A stretch of DNA of 64,000 nt from positions 1 through 64,000 of the forward strand of contig CANQXR010000007.1 of assembly GCA_947627855.1 (NCBI GenBank), in the 5' to 3' direction. Under the pieces are notes generated by a model, which saw nothing but the letters and a program-made list of their open reading frames with translations, did no database searches and had not been told where the DNA came from. Of the stretch, positions 44,770 to 53,954 are shown piece by piece (positions within the stretch are counted from its first letter, which is position 1; every line of letters begins with the position of its first letter). This DNA is from an uncultured Clostridia bacterium (GTDB lineage: Bacteria; Bacillota; Clostridia; Lachnospirales; CAG-274). Both the position numbers and the translations under genes were made by a program.

Positions 44770-45942
44770 ATGAGATTTAGAAAGACGGCGCTTGCCCTGT
44801 TTACGGCGGCAATTATGACTTCCGGCGCATTTACTTCGGGAGTATATGCCAAGACAAACAAACTGAATATAGGCATTGACGCTTCTTCCGTGGGAACAAG
44901 GACGAGCGCTGCCGGAGTAGGCACAGGAGCCATGCCCAAGCTTGAGGAGGGTCAGGCTATGACCGTTGATATGGCGACAGAAAGGGCTATTAATGTAAGC
45001 TCCTCCCTCAAGACATTGCAGGACAGCATAGACGTGGCTGAGGAGGCCTATGACGATGTTCTTTTTGACGGCAGGAATACAAATTCTTTTGTGGAGGACG
45101 TTGCATATGCCGTAAGCAGAAAGCAGCTTACACTTCAGATTCAGTCCTATAAGGACAAATATGATATAACAAAGGAACAGATAAGGCACAGCGTGGAAAG
45201 CTATTTTTCCGCTATTGAAGCAGCGCAGAACAGCCTTGCGATTTATGACGAAAATATCAGCCTTGCAAAAAGAAAGCTTGATATTTCCAAAAAGCAGTAT
45301 GACCTTGGTATGATGAGCCAGACGGCATATGACGCAGAGGTTGACAATTATAATGCCGTAATTGCCGGCAAGGCTTCTCTTCAGTCCACTCTTGACAGTC
45401 AGTATGCGGCGCTCAATACGCTGTGCGAATATAATGTGGCAGCAGTTTACCCCATAGAGATAGAGGGGTGGGAATATACCCCGATAGACCCTGTATCTCT
45501 TGACAAGCAGGTCGCTCTTGCAACATCGAGCAGCAATATGAATATAAGACTTCTTGAAAATAATGTAGAGGTGGCAAAGTATGAGCTTGATCTTCATTCC
45601 GACCTCTATTCAACGGACACAAGACTTCAGAAGCAGGCACAGCTCTTTTCCGCCACAAGCACTCTGAATGATACAAAGCTGAAATATGAGGCTTCTGTAA
45701 AGACGCTTTTCGACAATATAACTGTTCTTGAGGAAAACCATAAAACACTCACCGAACAGCTTACTACGCTTAAAAACACAATGAACGTATATGAAAAGCA
45801 GTACGAATTGGGTCAGATAACAGAGCTTCAGCTTGATAATTACCGCTATAATGTAAAGGATCTTACAAATAAAATAAGAGAAGCAGAAAATCAGCACCAT
45901 ATTTTAACGGCGCAGTATGAAAATCCCAATCTTTTAGGATAA
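44770..45942 (+). CDS. TolC-like outer-channel family protein
   Basis: The 390-residue protein has a signal peptide (residues 1-28, TALALFTAAIMTSGAFTSG then V-Y-A). Long alpha-helical stretches follow in two repeats, each with the TolC-type Y-D-L-G-M and Y-E-L-G-Q-I-T-E-L-Q-L-D-N-Y motif, as in TolC/OEP family helical hairpins. AAGGAGG lies before the ATG, 12 bases after the pump gene. TolC normally spans an outer membrane. Related proteins occur in some Clostridia without a classic outer membrane, where the role is unclear. The beta-barrel segments are short or absent, so it may only be a periplasm-like helical tube. Confidence 0.85.
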   Translation: MRFRKTALALFTAAIMTSGAFTSGVYAKTNKLNIGIDASSVGTRTSAAGVGTGAMPKLEEGQAMTVDMATERAINVSSSLKTLQDSIDVAEEAYDDVLFDGRNTNSFVEDVAYAVSRKQLTLQIQSYKDKYDITKEQIRHSVESYFSAIEAAQNSLAIYDENISLAKRKLDISKKQYDLGMMSQTAYDAEVDNYNAVIAGKASLQSTLDSQYAALNTLCEYNVAAVYPIEIEGWEYTPIDPVSLDKQVALATSSSNMNIRLLENNVEVAKYELDLHSDLYSTDTRLQKQAQLFSATSTLNDTKLKYEASVKTLFDNITVLEENHKTLTEQLTTLKNTMNVYEKQYELGQITELQLDNYRYNVKDLTNKIREAENQHHILTAQYENPNLLG

Positions 45943-45952
45943 TTCTTTGTGG

Positions 45953-45992
45953 GGTGTGATGTAAACACCGTATTTGCATCACACCTCTTTTT
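45953..45992 (+). terminator. Terminator between the efflux genes and the regulator genes
   Basis: GGTGTGATG (45953-45961) pairs with CATCACACC (45977-45985) and is followed by TCTTTTT. It would stop or reduce read-through from the pump genes into the two-component genes. Confidence 0.8.
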
Positions 45993-46008
45993 CAGAGGGG
46001 GTCAGATT

Positions 46009-46704
46009 ATGGAGAAAAACTACACTATACTTATTGCCGATGACAACCCGGAGATAAGAGAGGTTCTGAGAGTTCTTCTTGAGAGCGAGGGGTATAACGT
46101 AGTGGAGGCAATAAACGGAGATGACGCTGTAAAAAAGGCGGACGAGAATATATCGCTTATTATTCTTGACGTTATGATGCCTGTTAAGGACGGCTATAAG
46201 GCTTGTGTTGAAATCAGGGAAAAGACAATGGCTCCCATACTTTTTCTCACGGCGAAAACAGAGGACTCAGACAAAACAATGGGCTTCTGCTTAGGCGGTG
46301 ACGACTATATGGTCAAGCCTTTTTCGTTTTCCGAAATAGTGGCGAGAGTCAAGGCACTTCTGCGCAGATATTATGTATATGGCAATGCGGGAGAGGAGTC
46401 GTCAGATGTAATTAAAATAGACGACCTTGTAATAGATAAGGACAAGAATTCTGTTACCGTAGGGGGAAACGAGGTTATACTTACAGACATAGAATATCAT
46501 ATTCTGCTTTTGCTTGCCTCAAACAGAAAGAAGATATTTACAAATGAAAACATATACGAATCCGTATGGAATGAAATGTATGTATATTCCGCAAGCAATA
46601 CGGTTACCGTGCATATAAGAAAGCTGAGATCGAAAATAGAAAAGGACCCACAGAATCCCAAATATATAAAAACGGTGTGGGGAAGGGGTTACAGAATTGA
46701 ATAA
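46009..46704 (+). CDS. OmpR-family response regulator
   Basis: The 231-residue protein starts at ATG 46009, behind AGAGGGGG; a longer frame from 45949 would translate through the terminator. The receiver domain (about 4-118) has the acidic pair in I-A-D-D-N, phospho-acceptor I-L-D-V-M-M-P, and switch residues in F-L-T-A-K and V-K-P-F. The C-terminal winged helix (about 135-231) ends V-H-I-R-K-L-R-S-K-I-E and V-W-G-R-G-Y-R. It overlaps the kinase gene by eight bases. Its position suggests control of the upstream RND operon. Confidence 0.95.
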   Translation: MEKNYTILIADDNPEIREVLRVLLESEGYNVVEAINGDDAVKKADENISLIILDVMMPVKDGYKACVEIREKTMAPILFLTAKTEDSDKTMGFCLGGDDYMVKPFSFSEIVARVKALLRRYYVYGNAGEESSDVIKIDDLVIDKDKNSVTVGGNEVILTDIEYHILLLLASNRKKIFTNENIYESVWNEMYVYSASNTVTVHIRKLRSKIEKDPQNPKYIKTVWGRGYRIE

Positions 46705-48034
46705 GCTGATAAAACCCGGAATTAAAAAGGGCATTATTGCCGTAATTGTTTTTTCGGTGTTGTGCGCATTCGGACTGTTTTTTTTCCTGTTGCTTATAGA
46801 GAATATAGTTATAGGAGAGAGATACAGAAATCACGATTATGTGATGGACATAACCCGTAAAGAGGTCGAAAGCTTTCAGGAATATGTTTCAAAAAACGAT
46901 ATTGCGACTACGGATATTGACAAGGTTGACAATTGGGTAAACAGCAGGAAAAATGTGCTGCTGATAATATATGACAACGGATCCATTGTCTACGATTCCG
47001 CCGGAGGAACGGAAAGCTCCGTGATAGACAGGGATAAGGAGCTAGCGCCATACGGATATCATCCAAGGTATACAATAACCTTTGCGAATAAGAAAGCCGA
47101 TGTGGATTATATATACTTCTCGGATATGAGGGCAAGGTTTATATATTCACAGCTTCAGTTTTTGCTGTGTTTTCTGGTTATGCTGACGATTATACTTGTT
47201 TCATTTGTCAGATTTTCCCTTTACTATTCCGTTCTTGAAAAGGACGCGGGAATAATTATGAACGGTGACGTAAACCACAGGATAACAGTCAGAAAAACCA
47301 GCGGACTGGGAGTTCTGGCAGGACTGATGGAGGAAATGAGGGCTTCTATTGTAGAAAGACACGAAAAGGAAAATTCCCTTATAGAGTCGGGGCATCATCT
47401 TATAATGACCATGAGCCACGATCTGCGTACACCTCTCACTATTCTGATAGGCTATCTTGAAATACTTACGGGGAAAAAATACAAGAATGAAAATGCAAGA
47501 GAGATGTATACGGAGAAAAGTCTTGAGAAGGCATATCAGATAAAGCAGCTCTCGGATAAGATTTTTGAGTATTTTCTTACATTCAATATGAACGATGACG
47601 CTCTTCATAAGGAAATATACAATAAAAATGTATTCAGTGAGCTTATGGAGGATTATCTGTTTACACTGAATGAAAAGCATTTCAAAATAGAATATTCTCA
47701 GGATAAAGGCAAGGATTATTTTATATCTATGGATATACAATATATGAGGCGTGTGTTTGACAATATTTTTTCAAATATCACAAAGTATGCGGATAAGGAT
47801 AAGGCTGTTGTCATAAACGTATTCAACAATTCAAGACAGCTTATATTCAGCTTCAGCAATGGTATCAGGCAGGACCGTGCCCAAGTGGAAAGCACAAACA
47901 TAGGACTTACCGTATGTGACAAAATTATTTCAAAGCACGGGGGCAGTCTTGAAAAGGACATATCCGAGAATGAGTTCAAAATAATTGTTAAGCTGCCCAT
48001 AAGCCGCAGCAAAGAAAACCTTACAGAGCAATAA
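46697..48034 (+). CDS. Sensor histidine kinase
   Basis: The 445-residue protein has two membrane segments (about 11-35 and 152-175) around an extracytoplasmic sensor loop of ~115 residues, and a short HAMP-like region. The H-box is M-S-H-D-L-R-T-P-L-T, with the phospho-accepting His near residue 239. The N-box N-I-F-S-N-I-T-K-Y-A is present. The usual D-x-G-x-G G1 box is not visible after it; the region reads S-F-S-N-G-I and then N-I-G-L-T-V-C-D-K-I-I-S-K-H-G-G. ATP binding may be unusual, as in some VanS-like kinases. It is paired with the regulator at 46009. Confidence 0.92.
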   Translation: MNKLIKPGIKKGIIAVIVFSVLCAFGLFFFLLLIENIVIGERYRNHDYVMDITRKEVESFQEYVSKNDIATTDIDKVDNWVNSRKNVLLIIYDNGSIVYDSAGGTESSVIDRDKELAPYGYHPRYTITFANKKADVDYIYFSDMRARFIYSQLQFLLCFLVMLTIILVSFVRFSLYYSVLEKDAGIIMNGDVNHRITVRKTSGLGVLAGLMEEMRASIVERHEKENSLIESGHHLIMTMSHDLRTPLTILIGYLEILTGKKYKNENAREMYTEKSLEKAYQIKQLSDKIFEYFLTFNMNDDALHKEIYNKNVFSELMEDYLFTLNEKHFKIEYSQDKGKDYFISMDIQYMRRVFDNIFSNITKYADKDKAVVINVFNNSRQLIFSFSNGIRQDRAQVESTNIGLTVCDKIISKHGGSLEKDISENEFKIIVKLPISRSKENLTEQ

Positions 48035-48040
48035 ACCCTT

Positions 48041-48076
48041 TCAGCCGACAGACCTCCTTTGCCGGCTGATTTTTTT
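48041..48076 (+). terminator. Rho-independent terminator of the two-component operon
   Basis: TCAGCCG (48041-48047) pairs with CGGCTGA (48063-48069), followed by TTTTTTT. Confidence 0.8.
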
Positions 48077-48077
48077 C

Positions 48078-48264
48078 AAATCAACCCATGTCAGCTTGCC
48101 GTTTTTATAGATACGCAAGCTTCAGAGACCCCGCCCACCCGCCCCATGCACGCCCTGCCGCTGTGGCTGAAGCTTTTGTGGGTCGGAGCCGCAGTCTTTT
48201 TAAAAACAAATTTTGCAAATCAGCCCGTGTCAGTCTGCCGTTTTTATAGATACGCAGGCTTCAG
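48078..48264. repeat. 48-bp direct repeat in an intergenic GC-rich patch
   Basis: Copies at 48078-48125 and 48217-48264 match at 43 of 48 positions and share GCCGTTTTTATAGATACGCA. The DNA between them is C-rich, and CAAGCTTCAG (48116-48125) mirrors CTGAAGCTT (48167-48175). The second copy overlaps the end of the VWA fragment. It resembles the GC-rich intergenic elements at 19797 and 22953 in setting. Confidence 0.7.
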
Positions 48265-48974
48265 CCCATATTCTCACCCTGAATTTCCTGATAAATTCCC
48301 ACAAGGTTGTCTGCGGTTTCAGAAGTATAATATTTTCCGCCTGTTACAGAAGCAATTGTCTTTAAAACGTCTTCGTCTATATCCTCTCCAAGGCTTATTA
48401 CGTCTATTTTATAACCCTTTGCATTAGCTTTTTCTGCCGCCTTATCATCATAAGCGGTTCCCTTTGTGTCCTGTTTTCCGTCTGTAAGAAGAACCATCAT
48501 TTTTTCGGTGTTTCTGTCAATACCGTCCAGAATGCTTATACCTTTCTTTATTGCTCCGCTTATGTCCGTTCCGCCGCTTGAGTTAAGGTTGGAAATGGTT
48601 TTCTGAAGCTTTCCCCAATCCTGTATGGCGTTTACTTTAGTATATTCTACACCTGTCCTTAAGGAATCGGTGAAAAACTCCACATATATTCCATCGCCTC
48701 CACTTTGTGTACGGATAAAGTTATAAACTGCTGTGGCCCTTACCTTGTTGCTGTCGTTTGTTGCCATACTTCCGGAATCATCAACAAGAAATACAACGTC
48801 ATAGTTTGCTGTTTCGTCCACCGGATTTTCTGTGTTTTCTCTTACTTCGGTCTGAGTGGTTCTCCATTCTGCATACCATTTTTCCTCATCGACAATTGTG
48901 TATTCTCCTATATCCGAATCCGTAAACGATATATTGTGATTTCGTGTACTTACCTCCTTGTAAAATCTGTTTGC
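48261..48974 (-). pseudogene. 5'-truncated VWA-domain protein
   Basis: The frame is open from 48974 to 48261 but begins right after a stop and has no start codon with a ribosome binding site. The first part reads F-T-D-S-D-I-G-E-Y-T-I-V-D-E-E, as from the interior of a larger secreted protein. The von Willebrand A domain follows: V-F-L-V-D-D-S-G-S-M (MIDAS), S-G-G-T-D-I-S-G-A and L-L-T-D-G-K-Q-D. A shorter reading from GTG 48821 could give 186 residues, but the MIDAS loop would then sit at its very N-terminus with no export signal. A decayed fragment is more likely. Confidence 0.7.
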
Positions 48975-49270
48975 TTAAAACATACTCTTTAGTTTATTTT
49001 TAGCAGATTTCATTCTTGAAGCTGCAAAACAGACAAGCTGACTGAATTGTGTTTTATATGATATGCAAATATTACTTTTGTACGCAATTTAGAATTATTT
49101 ATATACTTCCATATAATTTGCAATATAATATACTATTAAATTCTGCAAAGCCAACAAATAAAACCAAATATTTTCATACCTCTCGTTTTCAGTAAAAGCC
49201 TGTTTGACATTAGCTTAGTCTTTTGCAATAATTCTTACTTTATTTTTAACAAAATATGCAGACTATCAGA

Positions 49271-49751
49271 TTATACAAAAGATTTACGTACGATATGTTC
49301 GACACCGGAGACACTGTTTAAAATTTTGGCGTAATGTGTATTTATCATTACCTGCTGAAGCAGAAGCGTTGAATTTATCTGTTACCGAAAGGGAGTTAAA
49401 GCTCCTCACATCGCTGTATTCTCCGTTTTAATCGGGCAGACTGAAGGTATAATTCATTATTCCTTCGCCGATCCCGTTTATTTGAATATCATAGTCAGAC
49501 ATAAGGTTACCTAAGCTTGTTTCTGTAGAAAGATTATTTTCTGCTGAGGAAAGAGTTTCGCTATTTTTCTCATAAGACTTCTTTCGGATTCATAGCCTGA
49601 ACCGCCAAAATAGCCTAATGTACAGGGCAAATCAGATGCCGGCTCTGATGTAATCACATAATGTCCCCAATCCATAAAAATTTCTCACTTGTCATAATTT
49701 CAATTAAATTTTCATTAAAGTCCTGCATCATAAATACTTTTGTAAATTCAT
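49271..49751 (-). pseudogene. Decayed secreted or surface protein gene with several frameshifts
   Basis: A good start (ATG 49749-49751 behind AAGGAGGG) leads into MNLQK, then switches frame to FMMQDFNENLIEIMTSEKFL, then to MDWGHYVITSEPASDLPC and LGYFGGSGYESERSL. It switches again to SSAENNLSTETSLGNLMSDY, meets a stop after TFSLPD and continues as NGEYSDVRSFNSLSVTDKF. At least three frame changes and one nonsense codon are needed. GHYVITSEP resembles GHFVISTEP in the relic at 56110, so the two were once related genes. Family unknown. Confidence 0.6.
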
Positions 49752-49807
49752 AATAAATCCCTCCTTGTAACCTTATTTTGTCAGTTAAAGGAGGGTATAA
49801 ACTGACT

Positions 49808-49851
49808 AAAAAAGCCCTTTGTTGAAAACAACTTCTGCAAAAGGCTTTTTA
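49808..49851. terminator. Hairpin of the same family as 2464-2508
   Basis: AAAAAAGCCCTTTG...CTGCAAAAGGCTTTTT resembles the terminator at 2464. It lies inside a nominal minus-strand frame (49806-50429), which argues that this frame is not coding at its 3' end. Confidence 0.55.
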
Positions 49852-50099
49852 CTATGATACGCTCTATACAAATAAAACATGTATTTGCGATATTTTATGG
49901 GGTATTTTTTATGGAAAATGTAATAGTTATAACAGGGGATATAAAGAGGGATTTTTATATGGAGAATGATCAGCAGATCAAAGCCGATTTCAGTAAGTCT
50001 TTTTCGCCGCAGCTGAAGAGTTAAAAGGAAGAGCAAAATTGTCAAATTCAGATGCAGTAATTTGTATGAGACAGGATATAGAGCCGGATACTGACGGTT

Positions 50100-50551
50100 T
50101 TTCATATTTTTATCTTCAGATGTATGGAACAATATGAAATTATAAAAACCAATCATACCGCAAATATCTCCAAGCGATAACAAATGATATGCACTTGATT
50201 TTTCTTCGTGAAAGGCATAGAGGGGAATCTTTCCGAAGTTCATTTTCCGTAGGTCGGCGGCCCCATTCCTTTTCACTGTCCGGAGGACTTTCAGCCCGAT
50301 ATTCCTTGGGATAACATCCGATTTCGGGTTCGTAAGTTTCTGTATCTGCACCATCGGAAAAACGTACTCGCTGACAATATCTGTCAGATAATCCTCCCGA
50401 CTTACAGATGCAAATCTGTTATTGCTCACGCTGAGGTGAAAAAGGCGCAGCTGCTCCGGGTTTATTAAGTCAAGTTTTCCCGATGATGGACTTCTTTGAA
50501 TATTGTGTCAATACCTGTTTCCTGTACAGTTTTCCCCATCAAGTCACCCAT
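50100..50551 (-). pseudogene. Frameshifted ORF downstream of the restriction-modification genes
   Basis: ATG 50549-50551 opens MGDLMGKTVQETGIDTIFKE, 29 bases after the helicase gene. One frame change near 50480 leads to LINPEQLRLFHLSVSNNRFA and VFPMVQIQKLTNPKSDVIP. Coding character fades after about 50100, where the nominal frame runs through a terminator-like hairpin. It looks like a third gene of the restriction operon, now broken. Family not recognised. Confidence 0.5.
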
Positions 50552-50579
50552 TAATTCTGCGCCTCAATTAATCCAACCC

Positions 50580-53500
50580 TTAAAGTTCAAATAGCTTTCG
50601 TATTTCTGTGTCCATAGTTCCGTTCTTTGCGTACTCCAGAGTATCACAAAGTCGGATATTATTTTTCTCGATATTTATCTCGTCACTGAATCCAAGAATA
50701 TAACGCAGACAAATGCGGTATATAATCTCTGTCGGGGCACAGCCGTACACCTGCTTGGCAAAAATGTGATTCAGTCTTTCGGCATCATCAGGATATAACG
50801 CTCTCATACGCTTGCTCTGATAGAGCCGAGTTACTATTTCTGTTATATACATTCCCGATTTCATATAGAGATCGGCAAATGTAGCATCAGGATCATCAAA
50901 GCAGCCGGGGTTTTCCTGCTCCAGTCTGTCCACCATATCCTTCACGACTTTTTTCGGCGTGAATATCTGATTGGTGCGCTGCGGCGGAATATAATCGAAG
51001 ATATCTTCCTTGTGATCCGGCTCAAAGTAGTCTGCAAGCTCGGTGCGTTTTTTCATAAATTCCTGAACGGCGTCATTGAATACGACTTCATCGAAAAGAT
51101 GTCCGTCAAAGTGTTTTTTCTCACCGCTTTCGGCTGTGTAGTCCCCACCATCACGCAGCATACGGAACTGGTCAAGCGTCACGCCCTGACCATTCTGCGG
51201 ATTAACTGTAACTTCCCAGAACACATTTTCCGGAACAAGTGAATCGAAATTTGCAAGAGTGGTGTTCTCGTCACCATAGGCCATAAGAAAAGCGGGAATG
51301 GTTCGGGAGAAACCTCTCAGATGATCACGAACGTTTTTTTCTATAGAATCCTTTTCGGCATTCAGCTTCTCGGTTTCAACTGTCTCAACAATTGTTTCCG
51401 CAGCATTCCTGGCAACCTCATCGCTGTGAAGCTTCTTGTTGATATTGTCTACCATGTCACGATAGCCCTGGAGCCGTCTGGCAGAATACTCCTCATCGAT
51501 CTGCATTATCTCAGCCATCGTGGCACCGGACTGCTGTGCTTCATGTATTTTGTCGTTATGTTCTTTAACAAGTTGATTGTCACGAATCATATAATCTCCG
51601 TACTCATGGTTTACGACAGTATCCGTGGTTTCTTGGATTTTACGCTCCAACCGATTCATGGTGGATTTTTTCAAATCACCGCCATACTGCGTTTTTGCGG
51701 ACTCCATAAGCGTATCTGCAATCGGCTTGGAAAACTGCTCCCGCAAAGTCTTTAGCTCATCCTTATTTGGATTCGGGGTTATTTTGACCTTCCTCTGAAT
51801 TTCCTCTACGGCTGCTTCTAATTTATCCTCCACATCTGCATAAACCTTATCTCCGAAAAGCTCACTTGCCGTTCCGATAATCTGTTCACTCGGAATTTCA
51901 ACCTCGCCGTTTTCATTCAGATTCAGACTGTCTGCTGTAGTTTCATCAATAGGAGCCGGAGTAAGAGCTTTCGGCTCCTCAAGTGCCTGCATATTGTTGA
52001 TGATGTCGATAATTTCCCTCGGCGCACCAAAAATACCGTTGATATTGGCAAACAGGAAATTCGACATAAAGCCGCGCTCCACAACCTCTCTTGCATGGAT
52101 ATGACGTGGAATAGTGAGAATTTTTTCCGCATCCAGTTCTATCATCGAGCCTTCTTCGTCTTCGCCGTACACCGGGAAGAAGTTCAAAAGCTCCTTTACA
52201 TGCTGCTTGCGACTGTCAAAATCACCTTTATCGCCGGAGGTTTCCGGAATCAGATCGTTGGCGAACTGCTCAAAAATCGTAAGGGTGCGAGCAGGGTCAA
52301 AGTCGAACACATAGGCGTTCTGCTTTCTGTAGGAATTGCCGTCGCTGTCTTGAAAAAGACACGGGTTTTGCGCACGAAAAGCTGCCTGCATATAGAGTGC
52401 GGGACTGGCCATGTTGGAGAGCATAAGAACTGCCGTCCACTCAGGAATGGTAACGCCCGTGGTCAGCTGTCCTACGGAAAGTGTGATAGTTTTATCATGT
52501 TCGGAAATAGCCTTTGTCACCTTGTCAAAGGACTTCTCATTCTCATCATTGTAATCCAATTTTCCATCGCCTGCAGCAAGGATAATTTCGTAATCTTTGA
52601 ATACGGGATGAAACTTCAGCTTCTTCGCGAGAGCCTTTGCGCTCGCCACACGGTTCAATATCCAGAATGTGTGCTTCAGTTCGTCACGGAGTTCAGGAGT
52701 AGAAAACGGGAACTTCTCCTGCCAAGTCATTGCATCAAGAAACTTGTTAACATCTGCGTCATGTACAAATTTCCCGAACTCGTTTGTCTTGAAAAATTCG
52801 TTAAGGTCAAAGGCAAATTCTTCAATATCATCATCCGCAAGCTCTATACCTCTTTTAACTCTGTCTCTTATAATATCGGACATCTGATAGGTATAGAGGG
52901 ATAAACGGGGCAAATTTGCATAGGGATTCTCAATCTCGTCAGAAGCATTCCAGTCACGCTTCTTTTTCTGCTCATCAGCATATGTCCAGTTATAAATGGC
53001 GCTCGACGGAAACTTGTCATTCGCCAAAGCCTTGAACGGTGTGCCTGAAAGATGCAATGTCCTTTTTCTGCGGATATGATTAAAGGCAGTATCAGTTTTG
53101 TAGGTATCAACGCCCTCGTGGGCTTCGTCTATAATAAGAATATCCCATACGGTATCTTTTATTTCTTTCAACTTGTCATTTTGTCCGCCGAAATGGATAG
53201 AACCTTTCAGATCCTGCAGACTGACAAATTCAATAAAGCCCTTTATTTCTGCATCTTCATCAAGCTTCTTTAAATATTCCTCACGGCTGCAGACAAACCT
53301 TCTGTCCTTGATCCCGTCCACTTTGCTTACAAAGATATAACCGGACTGCGGGCCGAAGAAGGTCTCGTAGTCCTGATACCACGAATTGGCAATAGCAGGA
53401 CGGTTTGTAACAATAAGAATGCTGCTTGCATCAAGCTTCATGCATAAGTCATATGCAGAAAGGGTCTTTCCGAAACGTGGCTTTGCGTTCCAAAGGAACT

Positions 53501-53954
53501 CTGCTTTCTCTCTGCCATTGAAATATTCGGCCGTTTTTTGCACTGCCTCCGCCTGTTCCTCACGGAGCTTATATGGGATAACTGCATCAGCATCTTTTTC
53601 AGATACGACGCCATGATTTTGTACAAAATCCATAAAATTTTCAAGAGCAGCGTTAGGTTCAATTTTAAACCATTCGGTACTTTTTTCACGCTGTACTCCC
53701 AACTTTTTAAGATAAGCATGGAAGTCATGATCCTTAAATATTCCGTAAGGCTCTGTCATATATGCAGCACGCCTTTTCCACCATGTTTTGTGCTCAACGC
53801 CTACAGTATGAGTTTGCTCTCTTATGCGTGTTTCCACATCACGCTCAGTAAAGCCTATCTTCGTCCAGCCATCATGGGCAGGCACTCCGGGAGTGGTATA
53901 GGCATAACACTGCGGAACAACCTTTGATGCTGTTTTAATCTGAATCGCTGCCAT
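50580..53954 (-). CDS. Restriction-system protein: GIY-YIG nuclease, SF2 helicase and methylase-like tail
   Basis: The 1124-residue protein begins with a T5orf172-type GIY-YIG nuclease domain (about 10-105; C-Y-A-Y-T-T-P-G, W-T-K-I-G-F-T-E-R, R-I-R-E-Q). A superfamily 2 helicase follows with N-A-K-P-R-F-G-K-T near residue 160, I-I-D-E-A-H near 275 and L-S-G-T-P-F. The second RecA lobe carries QLTTGVTIPEWTAVLMLSN and A-A-F-R-A-Q-N-P. After a charged region the C-terminus (about 985-1124) starts Q-I-F-T-P-K-K-V-V, as N6-methylases do, but has F-A-D-L-Y-M-K-S-G-M-Y in place of a standard motif I. It likely cuts DNA after translocation. Its start overlaps the methylase stop (TAATG). Confidence 0.85.
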   Translation of the reverse strand: MAAIQIKTASKVVPQCYAYTTPGVPAHDGWTKIGFTERDVETRIREQTHTVGVEHKTWWKRRAAYMTEPYGIFKDHDFHAYLKKLGVQREKSTEWFKIEPNAALENFMDFVQNHGVVSEKDADAVIPYKLREEQAEAVQKTAEYFNGREKAEFLWNAKPRFGKTLSAYDLCMKLDASSILIVTNRPAIANSWYQDYETFFGPQSGYIFVSKVDGIKDRRFVCSREEYLKKLDEDAEIKGFIEFVSLQDLKGSIHFGGQNDKLKEIKDTVWDILIIDEAHEGVDTYKTDTAFNHIRRKRTLHLSGTPFKALANDKFPSSAIYNWTYADEQKKKRDWNASDEIENPYANLPRLSLYTYQMSDIIRDRVKRGIELADDDIEEFAFDLNEFFKTNEFGKFVHDADVNKFLDAMTWQEKFPFSTPELRDELKHTFWILNRVASAKALAKKLKFHPVFKDYEIILAAGDGKLDYNDENEKSFDKVTKAISEHDKTITLSVGQLTTGVTIPEWTAVLMLSNMASPALYMQAAFRAQNPCLFQDSDGNSYRKQNAYVFDFDPARTLTIFEQFANDLIPETSGDKGDFDSRKQHVKELLNFFPVYGEDEEGSMIELDAEKILTIPRHIHAREVVERGFMSNFLFANINGIFGAPREIIDIINNMQALEEPKALTPAPIDETTADSLNLNENGEVEIPSEQIIGTASELFGDKVYADVEDKLEAAVEEIQRKVKITPNPNKDELKTLREQFSKPIADTLMESAKTQYGGDLKKSTMNRLERKIQETTDTVVNHEYGDYMIRDNQLVKEHNDKIHEAQQSGATMAEIMQIDEEYSARRLQGYRDMVDNINKKLHSDEVARNAAETIVETVETEKLNAEKDSIEKNVRDHLRGFSRTIPAFLMAYGDENTTLANFDSLVPENVFWEVTVNPQNGQGVTLDQFRMLRDGGDYTAESGEKKHFDGHLFDEVVFNDAVQEFMKKRTELADYFEPDHKEDIFDYIPPQRTNQIFTPKKVVKDMVDRLEQENPGCFDDPDATFADLYMKSGMYITEIVTRLYQSKRMRALYPDDAERLNHIFAKQVYGCAPTEIIYRICLRYILGFSDEINIEKNNIRLCDTLEYAKNGTMDTEIRKLFEL

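Noticed and set aside
44701..45597. A 298-codon minus-strand frame opposite the TolC-like gene
   Set aside because: The plus strand carries a signal peptide and repeated TolC motifs; the minus-strand frame has an odd cysteine/histidine-rich composition and no start signal.
49806..50100. C-terminal hydrophobic extension of the frame downstream of the helicase gene
   Set aside because: It reads through a terminator-like hairpin and has erratic composition; probably out-of-frame translation after decay.
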